Origin: Nitrosomonas ureae
GTDB taxonomy: Bacteria > Pseudomonadota > Gammaproteobacteria > Burkholderiales > Nitrosomonadaceae
Reading direction: 5' to 3'
Length of the DNA: 41,058 nucleotides
NCBI GenBank assembly: GCA_945872825.1
Contig: CAMCBD010000015.1
Span: 1 to 41,058 of the forward strand
The notes under the pieces were generated by a model, which worked only from the letters and a program-made list of their open reading frames with translations, made no database searches and was not told where the DNA came from. The translations under genes and the position numbers were made by a program. Below, piece after piece: positions 1 through 9,760 of this stretch. Each line of letters opens with the position of its first letter. Positions within the stretch are counted from its first letter, which is position 1.

Positions 1-355
1 TGCATGTAGTACAGCAAGTTTTGTTTAGCAGAGGGGAAAATCACTGGTAATTGCGTAGCAAAATGAAATGATGGCAAACAGGTCAGACCGGCGTAAGTAA
101 TTCAGTCTTTTCAACAGGCTCCCTGCCCGATGCATGACAAGGCAAAGCCGCCAGGCCGATTTGAATCTTACGCCCGAAATCCATCATGGCTCGGATAGTA
201 AAGCTATCCAACGAGAAGCCGGATATACGGAAGCAGTTGCACCTTAAAATCATCACAAATTTTGCTTGCAAAACGGGAGGAATCCATATACGTTGGAAAA
301 CGTATTCGAGGCAGCTGATGCAAGGCAAAAACAGGCGAAGAAGCGCAATTTATAC
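1..355. other. Sequence left of the IS5-family element, no recognised gene
   Basis: I found no convincing gene here. A minus-strand frame is open at 83-328 (81 residues), but its Cys/Ile/Arg-rich product matches no family I know and it has no clear ribosome binding site. Since an insertion sequence lies immediately to the right, this may be decayed mobile-element or intergenic DNA. Confidence 0.4.
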
Positions 356-359
356 TTAA

Positions 360-1421
360 GGAAACATTGATTTATTCAAACATATCGGTTTGAGTTGCTA
401 AAGTTTGATAAAATCCATCATGTTGATGATATTGGATAAACAGATGCAATCAAGCTTTTCTGAATTGGAATATGCGTCAAAGAAGAAACAGACGCGACGG
501 GATCGTTTTCTGGCCGAAATTGAAGCGGTCACTCCCTGGGCATTCCTGATGAATGCTCTTGCTCCATACTATCCATCCGGTGGCGGGCCTGGTCGCTCGC
601 CTGTCGGTCTGGAGCGGATACTGCGCATGTATGTTGCACAACAATGCTTCGGTCTGTCGGATGAAGGTACCGAAGATGCCGTATACGACAGTCAGGCAAT
701 TCGCCGCTTTGTTGGCATTGACCTGAATCGCGAGGCCGCACCGGATGCAACCACACTACTCAAATTCCGCCACCTGCTGGAAGAACATCATCTGACCGAA
801 TCCATCTTCAATGCGATTAACGCCCATCTGGCTGATCGAGGATTATTTCTTCGCGAGGGCACGATTGTTGATGCGCAGTCAGGGTTTGTTCACACTCTGA
901 TCGGAACGGCGGCTGCCAATGTTCACGATGTCACTCAGGCGCATGCGCTGCTGCATGGCGATGAAACGGATGTATTGGGTGATGTGGGCTATCAAGGTAT
1001 TGAGAAGCGCGAAGAAAATCTTGAACTACCTGTGCCTGGCATATTGCGATGCGCCCTATCAAGCGTAAAGCATTGCCCAAAATGGCAACGGGTGAACTGA
1101 TGGAGAAGCTTGAGCATGCAAAGGCTAGCATTTGCACCAAGGTTGAGCATCTCTTTCATGTCGTAAAGAATCTATTCATTCATCGCAAGGCACGCTACAA
1201 GGGGATGGCCAAGAACACCGCTCAGCTATTCTCGCGGTTTGGTTTTGCCAATTTGCTGTTGGCTCGCCGGTGGATAAATGACACTGACAGACAGGTTGCG
1301 TCCTGAAAACGAAAAATGAGAGAAATAATGCAAAAAATGACTCAATTCAGACCAGAAAATGCTGAATCCAACCAAAATCGTGCTCGATACGCTGCTGTGC
1401 GGTGAGTTATTCAGCGCTTCC
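360..1421 (+). mobile_element. Degenerate IS5-family insertion sequence with both ends
   Basis: Imperfect terminal inverted repeats bound the transposase remnant. The left end reads GGAAACATTGATTTATTCAA (360-379). The complement of the right end (1402-1421) reads GGAAGCGCTGAATAACTCAC, matching at 13 of 20 positions. The flanking tetranucleotides are TTAA (356-359) and TTAG (1422-1425). Both fit the YTAR target preference of the IS5 family and differ by one base, as expected of a diverged target duplication. The 1062-bp length is shorter than the roughly 1.2 kb usual for this group, which agrees with the internal deletion in the transposase gene. The element cannot encode an intact transposase. 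Confidence 0.75.
444..1306 (+). pseudogene. IS5-family transposase, internally deleted and frameshifted
   Basis: The N-terminal part (from ATG 444; a TTG at 405 is also in frame) matches IS5-group transposases, with SELEYASKKKQTRRDRFLAE followed by the GRSPVGLERILRMYVAQQ segment. At about 867-876 the text jumps from EGTIVDA directly to SGFVHT. Relatives carry about 40 further residues between these two points, each preceded by a VDA-coding stretch, so an in-frame deletion between short direct repeats is likely. Near 1034-1035 one base is missing: the expected PVTWHIAMRPIKRKAL reads in frame 3 from there on. The reading then continues to the stop at 1304-1306 through KVEHLFHVVKNLF and the typical C-terminal NLLLARR. 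Two independent lesions make this a pseudogene. Confidence 0.85.
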
Positions 1422-1518
1422 TTAGATTTTTTGCTGCTAAATATATCTTTCCAAATACTACAATTCTCCTGGCTTTGGTTAACGTACCCAAGTGCTGACT
1501 TCATCTCCTTGGAATGCT

Positions 1519-2655
1519 ATGCAACGCCGGTGGGATATTTTTTGTACGGTTATCGATAACTTTGGTGACATCGGTGTATGTTGGCGTCTGGCACGGCAAT
1601 TAACACAGGATCATCATCAAGTAGTACGGCTTTGGGTTGACGATCTGACGAGTTTTTCTTGTATAGCACCGGATGTTAATCCAGAGATTCAACAGCAAGT
1701 AGTGCAGGGTGTTGAAATCTGCCGTTGGCAATGCGTGTCCGTCGAAGTTGAGCCAGCTGAAGTTGTGATTGAAGCATTCGCTTGTGAATTGCCTGATGTT
1801 TATGTGGCGGCGTTGTTACAAAGAAAAAAACAACCGGTTTGGATTAATCTGGAATATCTCAGTGCTGAACCTTGGGTGGTTCAATGTCATGGTTTGCCAT
1901 CACCACATCCACGCCTTCCTTTAATCAAAACATTCTTTTTCCCTGGTTTTGTGCAAGGTACCGGCGGATTATTGCGCGAAAAGAATTTAATTGCGCGAAG
2001 AAGTACTTTTAGTACAACAGCAGAGCGTGCATTTTTGCAGCGTAAAGGTTTGTTAAAGCGAAAACCGGGTGAAATACGCATTTCACTGTTTTGTTATGAC
2101 ACTGCGCCGGTAACTAAACTTATTCAAGTATTGTCTGAATCTTCAAAGCCGGTTTTGTTAATTGTGACAGAGGGGAGTGTGGCTGGAAGCATAGCGTCTC
2201 TTCTAAACAATCCATCATCACGGACCGAGAAATTGATTCAGTATGGGCAATTAACCGTCCAGATCATTCCATTTATGGAACAAGCTGATTATGACCTACT
2301 ACTTTGGAGTTGTGATTTTAATTTTGTGCGCGGTGAGGATTCCTTTGTACGCGCGCAATGGGCAGGTAGTCCGTTTGTCTGGAATATTTACCCGCAAACA
2401 GAGAGTGCGCATTGGAAGAAACTGGATGCGTTTCTTGATCTATATACCGCAAATATGCCGGAGGAAATGGCAGATGCAGTGCGTGAGATATGGGCTTGCT
2501 GGAATGGCAGGTACGAAATAAACAGCGCTATTTGGTTGAACTACTTTTCCTTCCGTGAATCTCTAACGGAACATAATAAAGACCGGGTTAAGCAATTATT
2601 GAAACAAGATGATTTAGCATCCAGTCTGGCGCAGTTTGCTGAAAATAAGCTATAA
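1519..2655 (+). CDS. earP: EF-P arginine rhamnosyltransferase EarP
   Basis: EarP transfers rhamnose from dTDP-beta-L-rhamnose to a conserved arginine of elongation factor P, which activates EF-P for rescuing ribosomes stalled on polyproline. The N-terminus carries the family hallmark DNFGDIGVCWRLARQL, whose two aspartates are known catalytic or acceptor-binding residues in studied EarPs. Near the C-terminus, RGEDSFVRAQWAGSPFVWNI matches the donor-nucleotide-binding region of this GT-B family. The product is about 378 residues, the usual length. The frame is open from a GTG at 1492, but ATG 1519 places WDIFCTV as in relatives and has a weak TGGA four to five bases upstream. The EF-P gene follows 78 bp downstream, the standard partner arrangement. 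Confidence 0.93.
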   Translation: MQRRWDIFCTVIDNFGDIGVCWRLARQLTQDHHQVVRLWVDDLTSFSCIAPDVNPEIQQQVVQGVEICRWQCVSVEVEPAEVVIEAFACELPDVYVAALLQRKKQPVWINLEYLSAEPWVVQCHGLPSPHPRLPLIKTFFFPGFVQGTGGLLREKNLIARRSTFSTTAERAFLQRKGLLKRKPGEIRISLFCYDTAPVTKLIQVLSESSKPVLLIVTEGSVAGSIASLLNNPSSRTEKLIQYGQLTVQIIPFMEQADYDLLLWSCDFNFVRGEDSFVRAQWAGSPFVWNIYPQTESAHWKKLDAFLDLYTANMPEEMADAVREIWACWNGRYEINSAIWLNYFSFRESLTEHNKDRVKQLLKQDDLASSLAQFAENKL

Positions 2656-2733
2656 TTTACTGTTTATGAATTTGATGTTTGCTGATATAAAACAACATCA
2701 ACCTTGCTTATAATTTAATTTTGGAATTGAAAT

Positions 2734-3297
2734 ATGAAAACCGCAATGGAACTACGCTCAGGTAATGTCGTAATGGTTGGTAATGATCCTATGGTCGTGC
2801 AACGGGCAGAATTTACCAAATCTGGCCGTAATGCATCTGTGGTTAAGATGAAGCTGAAAAATTTGTTTTCCAACACCACAATGGAAACTGTTTACAAAGC
2901 AGATGAAAAATTCGATTTGGTCATTCTGGACCGCAAAGAGTGCACCTACAGCTATTTTGCTGACCCATTATATGTTTTTATGGATGCCGACTATAACCAG
3001 GTTGAGGTGGAAGCCGACAATATGCCGGATGTTTTGAATTATCTGATTGATGGTATGGAAGATATTTGCCAGGTGACTTTTTATGAAGGCAAAGCCATTT
3101 CCGTTGAATTACCTAACACGATTGTGCGCGAAGTTGAATACACCGAACCGGCAGTAAGAGGGGATACCTCAGGTAAAATCATGAAGCCAGCACGTCTTGT
3201 AGGGACTGGGTTTGAGATTTCTGTAGCTGCTTTTGTAGAAATTGGCGATAAAATTGAAATCGCTCCGCACAACAATGAATTCAGAAAACGTGTTTGA
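2734..3297 (+). CDS. efp: Elongation factor P, arginine-32 type
   Basis: EF-P binds between the P and E sites of the ribosome and promotes peptide bond formation at consecutive prolines. The 187-residue product has the usual length: an N-terminal KOW-like domain and two OB-fold domains ending in [17 protein letters not shown]. The tip of the first domain reads [10 protein letters not shown] with arginine exactly at residue 32, the acceptor used by EarP, rather than the lysine modified by EpmA/EpmB. The earP gene immediately upstream agrees. The ATG at 2734 has GGA about eight bases upstream, and a TATAAT at 2709-2714 could serve as a local -10, although I see no good -35. Confidence 0.97.
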   Translation: MKTAMELRSGNVVMVGNDPMVVQRAEFTKSGRNASVVKMKLKNLFSNTTMETVYKADEKFDLVILDRKECTYSYFADPLYVFMDADYNQVEVEADNMPDVLNYLIDGMEDICQVTFYEGKAISVELPNTIVREVEYTEPAVRGDTSGKIMKPARLVGTGFEISVAAFVEIGDKIEIAPHNNEFRKRV

Positions 3298-3312
3298 TGA
3301 GTGATCGAATTT

Positions 3313-3338
3313 AAAAAGGTGGTGTTGGCCATCTTTTT
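3313..3338 (+). terminator. Rho-independent terminator after efp
   Basis: AAAAAGGTGG pairs with CCATCTTTTT (one G-T pair) around a six-base loop, and the T-run closes the hairpin. It lies between the convergent efp and nfu genes and its A/T arms could work in both directions. Confidence 0.75.
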
Positions 3339-3348
3339 TATTGGGTTG

Positions 3349-3909
3349 TTAGCTGGCAATAACCTGTATATCCGGTTCAATGGTTTTTAACATATTTTCG
3401 ATCCCTCTCAGCGTACCGGAAATGGAACTAGGGCAAGTGCCGCAGGCACCTTGGTAGTGGATGCGCAAGGTATTGCCTTCGAGTCCTAAGATATGCAAAT
3501 CACCGCCATCGTGTTGCAGGTACGGCCGTACTTCTTCATCCAGTAAGACATTGATTTTTTCCAGACGCAATTGATCTTCTGGACTTAAATCAGCGAGTAC
3601 ACTGCTGGCAGCGGCTATTGTTTCGGCAGATTGTGCCGATGCGGCGGGTGCTGCCCGAATAGGGTCGGCAATTTCACGTGCTAGATCTTGCCAGTTGGCT
3701 TCTCCATCTTGGGTGACTGTGATCCATTGATCGATATAAAAAACATTCGTAACATGATCGATATCGAATAATGCGGCAGCCAGGGGATCATCTTGGGCAG
3801 CTTCAGCATTATCGTACGATCGCGCAATCCCCCAGGTCAGCGGTTCTTTGAGGATAAATTTCAAAGCATTTTTGTTAGGTGTTCCTTCAATATCAGCAAT
3901 TTTTGGCAT
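3349..3909 (-). CDS. Nfu-type Fe-S cluster scaffold/carrier protein
   Basis: The protein has two parts: an N-terminal Nfu_N domain (residues about 1-85, beginning PKIADIEGTPNKNALKFIL), an Ala-rich linker, and a C-terminal NifU-like domain (about 110-186) with the cluster-binding motif GACGTCPSS. Nfu proteins accept Fe-S clusters from the main scaffold and pass them to client enzymes. ATG 3909 is preferred because family members begin MPKI; a TTG at 3924 would add five residues. The gene lies 131 bp after sufU on the same strand with its own plausible promoter, so it is the last gene of the Fe-S locus. The C-terminal domain also occurs in NfuA and NifU, but the N-terminal domain here is neither the A-type domain of NfuA nor an IscU domain. 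Confidence 0.88.
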   Translation of the reverse strand: MPKIADIEGTPNKNALKFILKEPLTWGIARSYDNAEAAQDDPLAAALFDIDHVTNVFYIDQWITVTQDGEANWQDLAREIADPIRAAPAASAQSAETIAAASSVLADLSPEDQLRLEKINVLLDEEVRPYLQHDGGDLHILGLEGNTLRIHYQGACGTCPSSISGTLRGIENMLKTIEPDIQVIAS

Positions 3910-3963
3910 TTTAGTTTTTATCAATACTGAGTATGCAATTATTATTCAGGAAAATTGTTTGGG

Positions 3964-3992
3964 CATATATGGCAGGATTGTGGCGGAGTCAA
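3964..3992 (-). promoter_or_regulatory. Possible sigma-70 promoter for nfu
   Basis: On the minus strand, TTGACT (3987-3992) and TATATG (3964-3969) are separated by 17 bp and lie about 55 bp before the nfu start. This would let nfu be transcribed apart from sufBCDSU. It is a sequence match only. Confidence 0.4.
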
Positions 3993-4040
3993 GTTGAATC
4001 AACCTATATGCGATCTAACTTTGTGTGCTACTTAATCAAA

Positions 4041-4523
4041 CTAGGACTTACTCGATATCGCGTGCGCTGAATCATGATTTGCTTCAGTTGATGCGCTGGT
4101 TATCGAGTTGAGTGCGGCATGCAGGGTATGCCACGGTAAGATTGCACATTTAACGCGTGTTGGCAGATCACGTATGCCAGAAAAAACCGTCAGGCGTCCA
4201 AGGTGATGCGGGTGAGTTGTATCCAATTTACCAGTCGCTAATTCACGAAACTCATGAATGAGTGTTTCTGCGTCTAAACGAGATTTTCCCTTAACCGCTG
4301 CTGTCATCATCGAGGCGGAAGCCTTGCAAATTGCGCAGGATTCACCTTGGAAAGCAATGTCATTGATCTGATCATTCTCTAGTTGCAATGTAATATCCAA
4401 ACGATCGCCACATAAGGGATTATGTCCTACTGCTTGGTGGTTGGCGTGATCCAGCTTGCCATAATTACGTGGTTTTCTGTTATGGTCGAGTATGACTTCC
4501 TGATACAGTGAGTTTGTGTGCAT
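4041..4523 (-). CDS. sufU: SufU/IscU-type Fe-S assembly protein
   Basis: The 160-residue protein is of the SufU type. It has the ligand set C38 and D40 in NPLCGD, C63 in GESCAICKASASMM, and C126 in RVKCAILPWH, with the extra segment between the second and third cysteines (GKSRLDAETLIHEF onward) that distinguishes SufU from IscU. In Firmicutes, SufU is a zinc protein that accepts persulphide sulphur from SufS; that role is inferred here. A short C-terminal tail (STEANHDSAHAISSKS) is not part of the fold. Its ATG overlaps the sufS stop as TAATG (one shared base), so the two are translationally coupled. I see no sufE, so SufU is the likely sulphur acceptor for this SufS. Confidence 0.88.
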   Translation of the reverse strand: MHTNSLYQEVILDHNRKPRNYGKLDHANHQAVGHNPLCGDRLDITLQLENDQINDIAFQGESCAICKASASMMTAAVKGKSRLDAETLIHEFRELATGKLDTTHPHHLGRLTVFSGIRDLPTRVKCAILPWHTLHAALNSITSASTEANHDSAHAISSKS

Positions 4524-5782
4524 TATAAAAAAACCTTTTGGACATTCTTAATGCCAGCGACTAAGGCATCCACTTCTGTTTTTTTATTGTAGAAGGCGAA
4601 CGAAGCGCGGGAGGTGGCCGGTACATTAAATCGTTGCATCACGGGTTGTGCACAATGGTGTCCGGTACGAACGGCGATACCATCCTGATTGAGAATTGTG
4701 CCGATATCATGCGGATGGATTCCGTCGAGCGTAAAAGAAAGTACGGCTGTTTTTTCTGCCGCTGTGCCAATAATCTTGAGACCTGGAATATCGTTTAAAC
4801 ACTCAGTCGCATAGTTAAGTAAGGATAATTCATACGCGGCGATACGTTCGATGCCAATAGCCGTTAAATAATCTATGGCAGCGCCAAAACCAATAGCCGC
4901 GGCAATAGGCGGGGTGCCCGCCTCAAATTTATGTGGGATGGTATTGTAGAGTGTTTCTTCAAAAGTAACGGAAGCAATCATATCGCCGCCGCCTTTAAAG
5001 GGTTGCATGGATTCCAGTAAAGCAGCTTTTCCATAGAGTATGCCTACACCGGTTGGGCCGCAAAGTTTATGTGCAGAAAAGGCATAGAAATCGCAATCGA
5101 GTGCTTGCACGTCAATAACGATATGCGGTGCTGCTTGCGCACCATCGATCAGAACAGGAACGCCGTGTTGATGAGCAAAATCAATCATTCGTTTGATGGG
5201 ATTGATAGTGCCGAGTGCATTCGATACATGAATTAAACCAACAAACTTGGTGCGTTCGTTAAACAACTTCTCATATTCATCAACTTCCAGCTCACCCTTG
5301 TCATTGACTGGAACGACACGAATTCTTGCGCCTTTTTCATTGGCGAGCATTTGCCAGGGTACGATATTGGAATGATGTTCCAAAGTGGTCAGAATGATTT
5401 CATCGCCAGTCTTGATGAACTTACGTCCATAGCCGTGCATGACCAGATTAATGGAATCGGTTGTGCCGCTGGTAAAGATAACTTCTCGATCTTCGCGTGC
5501 GTTGATGAATTGCTGCAATTTGCATCGCGCGGCGTGATATTCCATTGTGGCTACTTCGGACAGATAGTGAACAGCGCGATTGATATTCGCATGTTGCGTC
5601 GTCTGATAGCGTACCAAGCGGTCAATGACTTGTTGCGGCATTTGACTGGACGCTGCATTATCGAGATAGGCAAGCGGCTTGCCGTCTATTTTAAGTTTCA
5701 GAATCGGAAAATCGGCGCGAATTTTTTCCGCATCAAAACTGGCGGAAATTTCAGGTTTCAAAGAGACTGTGGCTGAGTTCAT
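4523..5782 (-). CDS. sufS: Cysteine desulfurase SufS
   Basis: This PLP-dependent enzyme removes sulphur from cysteine as an enzyme-bound persulphide for Fe-S assembly. The 419-residue product shows the group II pattern: the PLP lysine in FSAHKLCGPTGVG, the histidine of TTLEHHSNIVPW, and the catalytic cysteine in RTGHHCAQPVMQRF, which is typical of SufS rather than IscS. The start at ATG 5782 lies two bases after the sufD stop, and the stop overlaps the sufU ATG, so it is embedded in the sufBCDSU transcript. Confidence 0.95.
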   Translation of the reverse strand: MNSATVSLKPEISASFDAEKIRADFPILKLKIDGKPLAYLDNAASSQMPQQVIDRLVRYQTTQHANINRAVHYLSEVATMEYHAARCKLQQFINAREDREVIFTSGTTDSINLVMHGYGRKFIKTGDEIILTTLEHHSNIVPWQMLANEKGARIRVVPVNDKGELEVDEYEKLFNERTKFVGLIHVSNALGTINPIKRMIDFAHQHGVPVLIDGAQAAPHIVIDVQALDCDFYAFSAHKLCGPTGVGILYGKAALLESMQPFKGGGDMIASVTFEETLYNTIPHKFEAGTPPIAAAIGFGAAIDYLTAIGIERIAAYELSLLNYATECLNDIPGLKIIGTAAEKTAVLSFTLDGIHPHDIGTILNQDGIAVRTGHHCAQPVMQRFNVPATSRASFAFYNKKTEVDALVAGIKNVQKVFL

Positions 5783-5784
5783 GA

Positions 5785-7086
5785 TTAGTTACTTTGAGTT
5801 TGACTAAGAACTGCCTGTTCCAATTGTTGCCTGAGCGAAGTGACAGGAATGCGGCTGATGATTTCTGCGCCAAATGCGTAGGTTAATAGATTGCGTGCGG
5901 CTTTTTCTGATAAGCCGCGGCTTTCCAGATAAAAAATCTCTTCTTGATCCAATTGCCCGACGGTTGCACCGTGCGCGCATTTAACATCATCGGCAAAAAT
6001 TTCCAGTTGCGGTTTGGTGTCTACTTGAGCTGTCTTGCTAAGTAACAAGTTGCGACTGGATTGCGATGAGTTTGTCTGCTGTGCATGAGGACGTACGATA
6101 ATTTTTCCATTAAATACAGCGTGTGCGGCATCATCGACGATGCATTTATGTTGCTGGCGGCTGGTACCGTTGGGTTTTACATGATCAATGCAGGTATGTG
6201 TATCTGCCAGTTGGCGATCTGAAATCAGCGTCAATCCATCAATGACACATTCTGCTGCTTCATCAGTTAATCGAACATGCAGGTTATAGCGGGAAATCTG
6301 CGATCCTAGAGAAATGCTGGTTGATTGATAATTGCTTGCATGGGCAAGCGACACTGCACAGTTTGCCAAATGGAAAGCCTGTGTGCTTTCACGCTGGATT
6401 CGAATGTGTTTGGCGTGCGCATTGGCAGCTAAGCTGATTTCTGTCACTGAATTGGTGATATAAGTGGTTTGTTGAAGCGCTACATAATCTTCAATAAGCG
6501 TCACATTGCTTCCTGTTTCGCCAATCACTAAACAACGCGGATAACTGGTCACTTCATTTTGAGTCGCAATAAACAGCAAGTGGATTGGTTCCGCAATGGT
6601 GATATTTTTCGGAACAATGATCAGTGCACCATCGCGTAGGAAAGCTGTGTTTAATGCTGCAAATACGTTGTTGTCAAATTGAACGTGTTGTCCCAAGTGC
6701 GATTCTAATATCGATGCATGTGCTGCTACAAATTCTGGCAGGTTACCTATCACTAGCGCCGTAGGGTCAATAATGGTTGATAAATTCGAAGAATAATGAC
6801 CATCAACGAACACCAAACGGTTTTTTGCTTCCTTCAAGGTCAAGTGCTCAATGTCATGCAGTTGCAGATTGCATTCTGATTGTGACGGTTGATAGGGTAG
6901 GTGGGTTAACGGTGAAATGTCTGTAAAGCGCCATTCCTCATCACGCCGTGTCGGCAATTTCTGCGTATTGACACAATCAATTGCATGAGCGCGTAATTGA
7001 TTCAACCAAGACAGCGACTCAGTCGATTTTATCGACCAAGATTTTAGCAAACATTCAAGATAATCCGTGTTGGCTAGATCGCTCAT
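5785..7086 (-). CDS. sufD: Fe-S assembly scaffold subunit SufD
   Basis: SufD forms the SufBC2D scaffold complex with SufB and the SufC ATPase. The 433-residue product has the N-terminal SufD segment [17 protein letters not shown] and the SufBD beta-helix core near the C-terminus, with [20 protein letters not shown] followed by [16 protein letters not shown], as in canonical SufD. Its ATG overlaps the sufC stop by four bases (ATGA). Confidence 0.95.
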   Translation of the reverse strand: MSDLANTDYLECLLKSWSIKSTESLSWLNQLRAHAIDCVNTQKLPTRRDEEWRFTDISPLTHLPYQPSQSECNLQLHDIEHLTLKEAKNRLVFVDGHYSSNLSTIIDPTALVIGNLPEFVAAHASILESHLGQHVQFDNNVFAALNTAFLRDGALIIVPKNITIAEPIHLLFIATQNEVTSYPRCLVIGETGSNVTLIEDYVALQQTTYITNSVTEISLAANAHAKHIRIQRESTQAFHLANCAVSLAHASNYQSTSISLGSQISRYNLHVRLTDEAAECVIDGLTLISDRQLADTHTCIDHVKPNGTSRQQHKCIVDDAAHAVFNGKIIVRPHAQQTNSSQSSRNLLLSKTAQVDTKPQLEIFADDVKCAHGATVGQLDQEEIFYLESRGLSEKAARNLLTYAFGAEIISRIPVTSLRQQLEQAVLSQTQSN

Positions 7087-7874
7087 GCGATTGCCCCGGT
7101 AATCGATTTGCCTGTATTAACCCAATCATAACCACGTGTTTCCAGCTCCAATGCCAGTTCTTTGCCACCCGTCATGACGATGCGGCCTGCTTGCATGACA
7201 TGTACATAATCAGGCACGATATAATCCAGCAAGCGCTGGTAATGCGTGACCAGAATCGTTGCATTGTTTTTATTGGCGATTTGATTGACACCATTGGCCA
7301 CTGTTTTAAGTGCGTCGATGTCAAGTCCGGAATCTGTTTCATCCAGAATGCTCAGTGTAGGTTCTAATAATGCCATTTGTAGGATTTCGTTACGTTTCTT
7401 CTCGCCACCTGAGAAACCTTCATTAACGCTGCGGTCTAGGAAATCAGGATTCATTTCCAGTAGTTTCATTTTTTCACGCACAAAATCATCAAATTCAAGA
7501 GGATCCAGTTCTTCTTTGCCACGTTTTGTTTGTACAGTATTGTAGGCGAGGCGAAGAAATTGTGTGTTAGCAACACCCGGAATTTCGATCGGATATTGAA
7601 ATGCCAAAAATAATCCAGCACGAGCGCGCTCTTCAGGCGGCAGCTCTAATAAGTTATTGCCTTCAAATTGAACTGATCCGCCAGTGATTTCATAAGCTGA
7701 ATGACCGGCTAGTACTTTTGCAAAGGTACTTTTTCCTGATCCATTTAAACCCATAATGGCATGTATTTCCCCACTCTTAACAGTAAGATCAATTCCTTTT
7801 AGAATCTCAGTGCCATTGATACTCGCGCGTAATCCTTGAACAGAAAGAATGGTTCTGCTGTTTCTATCAATCAT
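7083..7874 (-). CDS. sufC: Fe-S assembly ATPase SufC
   Basis: This cytosolic ABC-type ATPase drives conformational change in the SufBC2D scaffold. The 263-residue product shows Walker [13 protein letters not shown], signature [11 protein letters not shown], Walker [13 protein letters not shown] and the switch histidine in LVTHYQRLL. It has no membrane segments, as expected for SufC. It overlaps both neighbours by four bases (sufB stop with the sufC ATG, sufC stop with the sufD ATG), which fits fixed stoichiometry. Confidence 0.97.
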   Translation of the reverse strand: MIDRNSRTILSVQGLRASINGTEILKGIDLTVKSGEIHAIMGLNGSGKSTFAKVLAGHSAYEITGGSVQFEGNNLLELPPEERARAGLFLAFQYPIEIPGVANTQFLRLAYNTVQTKRGKEELDPLEFDDFVREKMKLLEMNPDFLDRSVNEGFSGGEKKRNEILQMALLEPTLSILDETDSGLDIDALKTVANGVNQIANKNNATILVTHYQRLLDYIVPDYVHVMQAGRIVMTGGKELALELETRGYDWVNTGKSITGAIA

Positions 7875-9307
7875 CCGACACTTCCCTCCAGTTTGAAGCT
7901 TAGAAGTTTCGTGGCTTCAACGGCAAATTCCATTGGCAGCTGCTGAAACACATCCTTACAAAACCCGTTGATAATCATTGAAACCGCTTCTTCTGCGTTA
8001 ATGCCGCGTTGCGAGAAGTAAAAAAGCTGATCTTCGCCAATTTTAGAAGTAGAAGCTTCATGCTCAACGATTGCGCTGTTGTTCTGCACTTGTATGTATG
8101 GGAAGGTATGTGCACCCGATTGATCACCAATCAGCATGGAGTCACATTGCGAATAGTTGCGTGCACCCTCTGCAGTCGGAGTGATACGTACCAGACCGCG
8201 ATAGCTGCTGTTTGAATGGCCCGCTGAGATACCTTTGCTGACAATTGTGCTACGTGTATTTTTTCCGAGGTGAATCATTTTGGTGCCGGTATCAGCCTGT
8301 TGATAATTGTTAGTGACTGCAACCGAATAAAATTCACCGACAGAATTATCTCCGCGCAAAATGCAGGATGGATATTTCCAGGTAATTGCAGAACCGGTTT
8401 CCACCTGTGTCCAGGAAATTCTTGAGTTGATACCTTTTGCCAAACCACGTTTGGTTACAAAATTGTATATACCACCCACACCATTTTCATCGCCGGCATA
8501 CCAGTTCTGCACCGTTGAATATTTGATATCTGCATTATCCAGTGCGATCAACTCAACAACTGCTGCGTGCAACTGGTTTGTATCAAATCGAGGAGCGGTG
8601 CAACCCTCAAGATAACAAACAGATGCGCCTTCTTCAGCAATGATCAAGGTTCGTTCAAATTGCCCGGAACCTTCCGTGTTAATACGGAAATAGGTGGACA
8701 AATCCATTGGACATTTAACACCTTTGGGTATGAAACAAAAAGATCCATCGGTAAATACTGCAGAATTCAAAGCCGCAAAGTAGTTATCACCAACTGGAAC
8801 TACGGACCCTAAATATTTTTGAATGAGTTCTGGGTGATTTTGTACTGCCTCCGAAATAGAACAGAAAATAATACCGACTTCAGCTAGTTTTTCCTTATAG
8901 GTAGTGGCCACTGAAACGCTATCAAAGATGACATCAACAGCGACGCCCGCAAGCGCTGCGCGTTCGTGCATGGGCACACCAAGCTTCTCAAATGTGCGCA
9001 GTAATTCAGGATCAACTTCATCCATACTACCTAGCTTTTGCTTTGGTTTGGGTGCTGAATAGTAGCTGATTGATTGAAAATCAATTTTTGGATAATGAAC
9101 ATTCTGCCAGTCAGGCTCAGTCATTGTTAGCCATTTTTGATAGGCCTTCAGGCGAAATAACAGAAGCCATTCTGGTTCATTCTTTTTGGTCGAAATTAAT
9201 CGGATGATATCCTCGTTCAGTCCTTTGGGTGCGATATCGGATTCAATTTCAGTAACGAAGCCATGTTTATACGGTTGATTAACCAGACTTTGCAATACTG
9301 CGCTCAT
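7871..9307 (-). CDS. sufB: Fe-S assembly scaffold subunit SufB
   Basis: SufB is the subunit on which the nascent cluster is built within SufBC2D. The 478-residue protein is of normal length and highly conserved: [20 protein letters not shown] in the N-terminal half, [20 protein letters not shown] in the middle, and the core motif [20 protein letters not shown] at the C-terminal end. ATG 9307 has AAGGA about nine bases upstream. A 111-bp gap separates it from the A-type carrier gene; I see no IscR box in that gap, so it is probably read through from the iscR promoter. Confidence 0.96.
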   Translation of the reverse strand: MSAVLQSLVNQPYKHGFVTEIESDIAPKGLNEDIIRLISTKKNEPEWLLLFRLKAYQKWLTMTEPDWQNVHYPKIDFQSISYYSAPKPKQKLGSMDEVDPELLRTFEKLGVPMHERAALAGVAVDVIFDSVSVATTYKEKLAEVGIIFCSISEAVQNHPELIQKYLGSVVPVGDNYFAALNSAVFTDGSFCFIPKGVKCPMDLSTYFRINTEGSGQFERTLIIAEEGASVCYLEGCTAPRFDTNQLHAAVVELIALDNADIKYSTVQNWYAGDENGVGGIYNFVTKRGLAKGINSRISWTQVETGSAITWKYPSCILRGDNSVGEFYSVAVTNNYQQADTGTKMIHLGKNTRSTIVSKGISAGHSNSSYRGLVRITPTAEGARNYSQCDSMLIGDQSGAHTFPYIQVQNNSAIVEHEASTSKIGEDQLFYFSQRGINAEEAVSMIINGFCKDVFQQLPMEFAVEATKLLSFKLEGSVG

Positions 9308-9418
9308 TTGGTTTGTTCCTTTATTTTAGTATCTTGAGTTTTGAAACAGATATTTTAAATTGCTTCACAGTCAGGTTATTTGTACATGAAAATATATTGC
9401 AATTGAAATTGCTATCGG

Positions 9419-9760
9419 TCAAATCTTAGCAGATTCTTTCACGCTAAAACTATCACCACAACCGCATGTGTTATCAATATTGGGATTAATAAACTTGAAA
9501 GAACTATTGAGGCCTTCCTTGGCAAAATCAATTCGAGATCCATCCACATAAGGTAAACTACTCGTATCAACGACTATTTTTGTTTTATGAGATTCAAATA
9601 ATTGATCGTCTGATTTGATCTCATCAGCATAGTCGAATATATAAGAAAATCCTGAACAGCCTGATTTTTTAATCCCAACTCGTAACGCAAGCCCTTTGCC
9701 TCGTTTTGCAAGTTGCTGTTGGATATGTTTTGCGGCATTTTCAGTTAAGGTAATTGGCAT
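9419..9760 (-). CDS. iscA: IscA-like A-type Fe-S carrier
   Basis: A-type carriers accept clusters from the scaffold and deliver them to apo-proteins. The 113-residue product has the three conserved cysteines at C35 (KKSGCSGFSY) and C99/C101 (NTCGCGDSF). Segments such as KRGKGLALRVG and DFAKEGLNSSFKFINPN resemble IscA more than ErpA or SufA, although it sits in a SUF locus and could equally be called sufA by position. It lies 203 bp after iscR on the same strand; I see no strong promoter in that gap. Confidence 0.88.
   Translation of the reverse strand: MPITLTENAAKHIQQQLAKRGKGLALRVGIKKSGCSGFSYIFDYADEIKSDDQLFESHKTKIVVDTSSLPYVDGSRIDFAKEGLNSSFKFINPNIDNTCGCGDSFSVKESAKI

Noticed and set aside
83..328. 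Minus-strand frame of 81 residues at the left edge
   Set aside because: No family resemblance, no ribosome binding site, and located beside a decayed insertion sequence.
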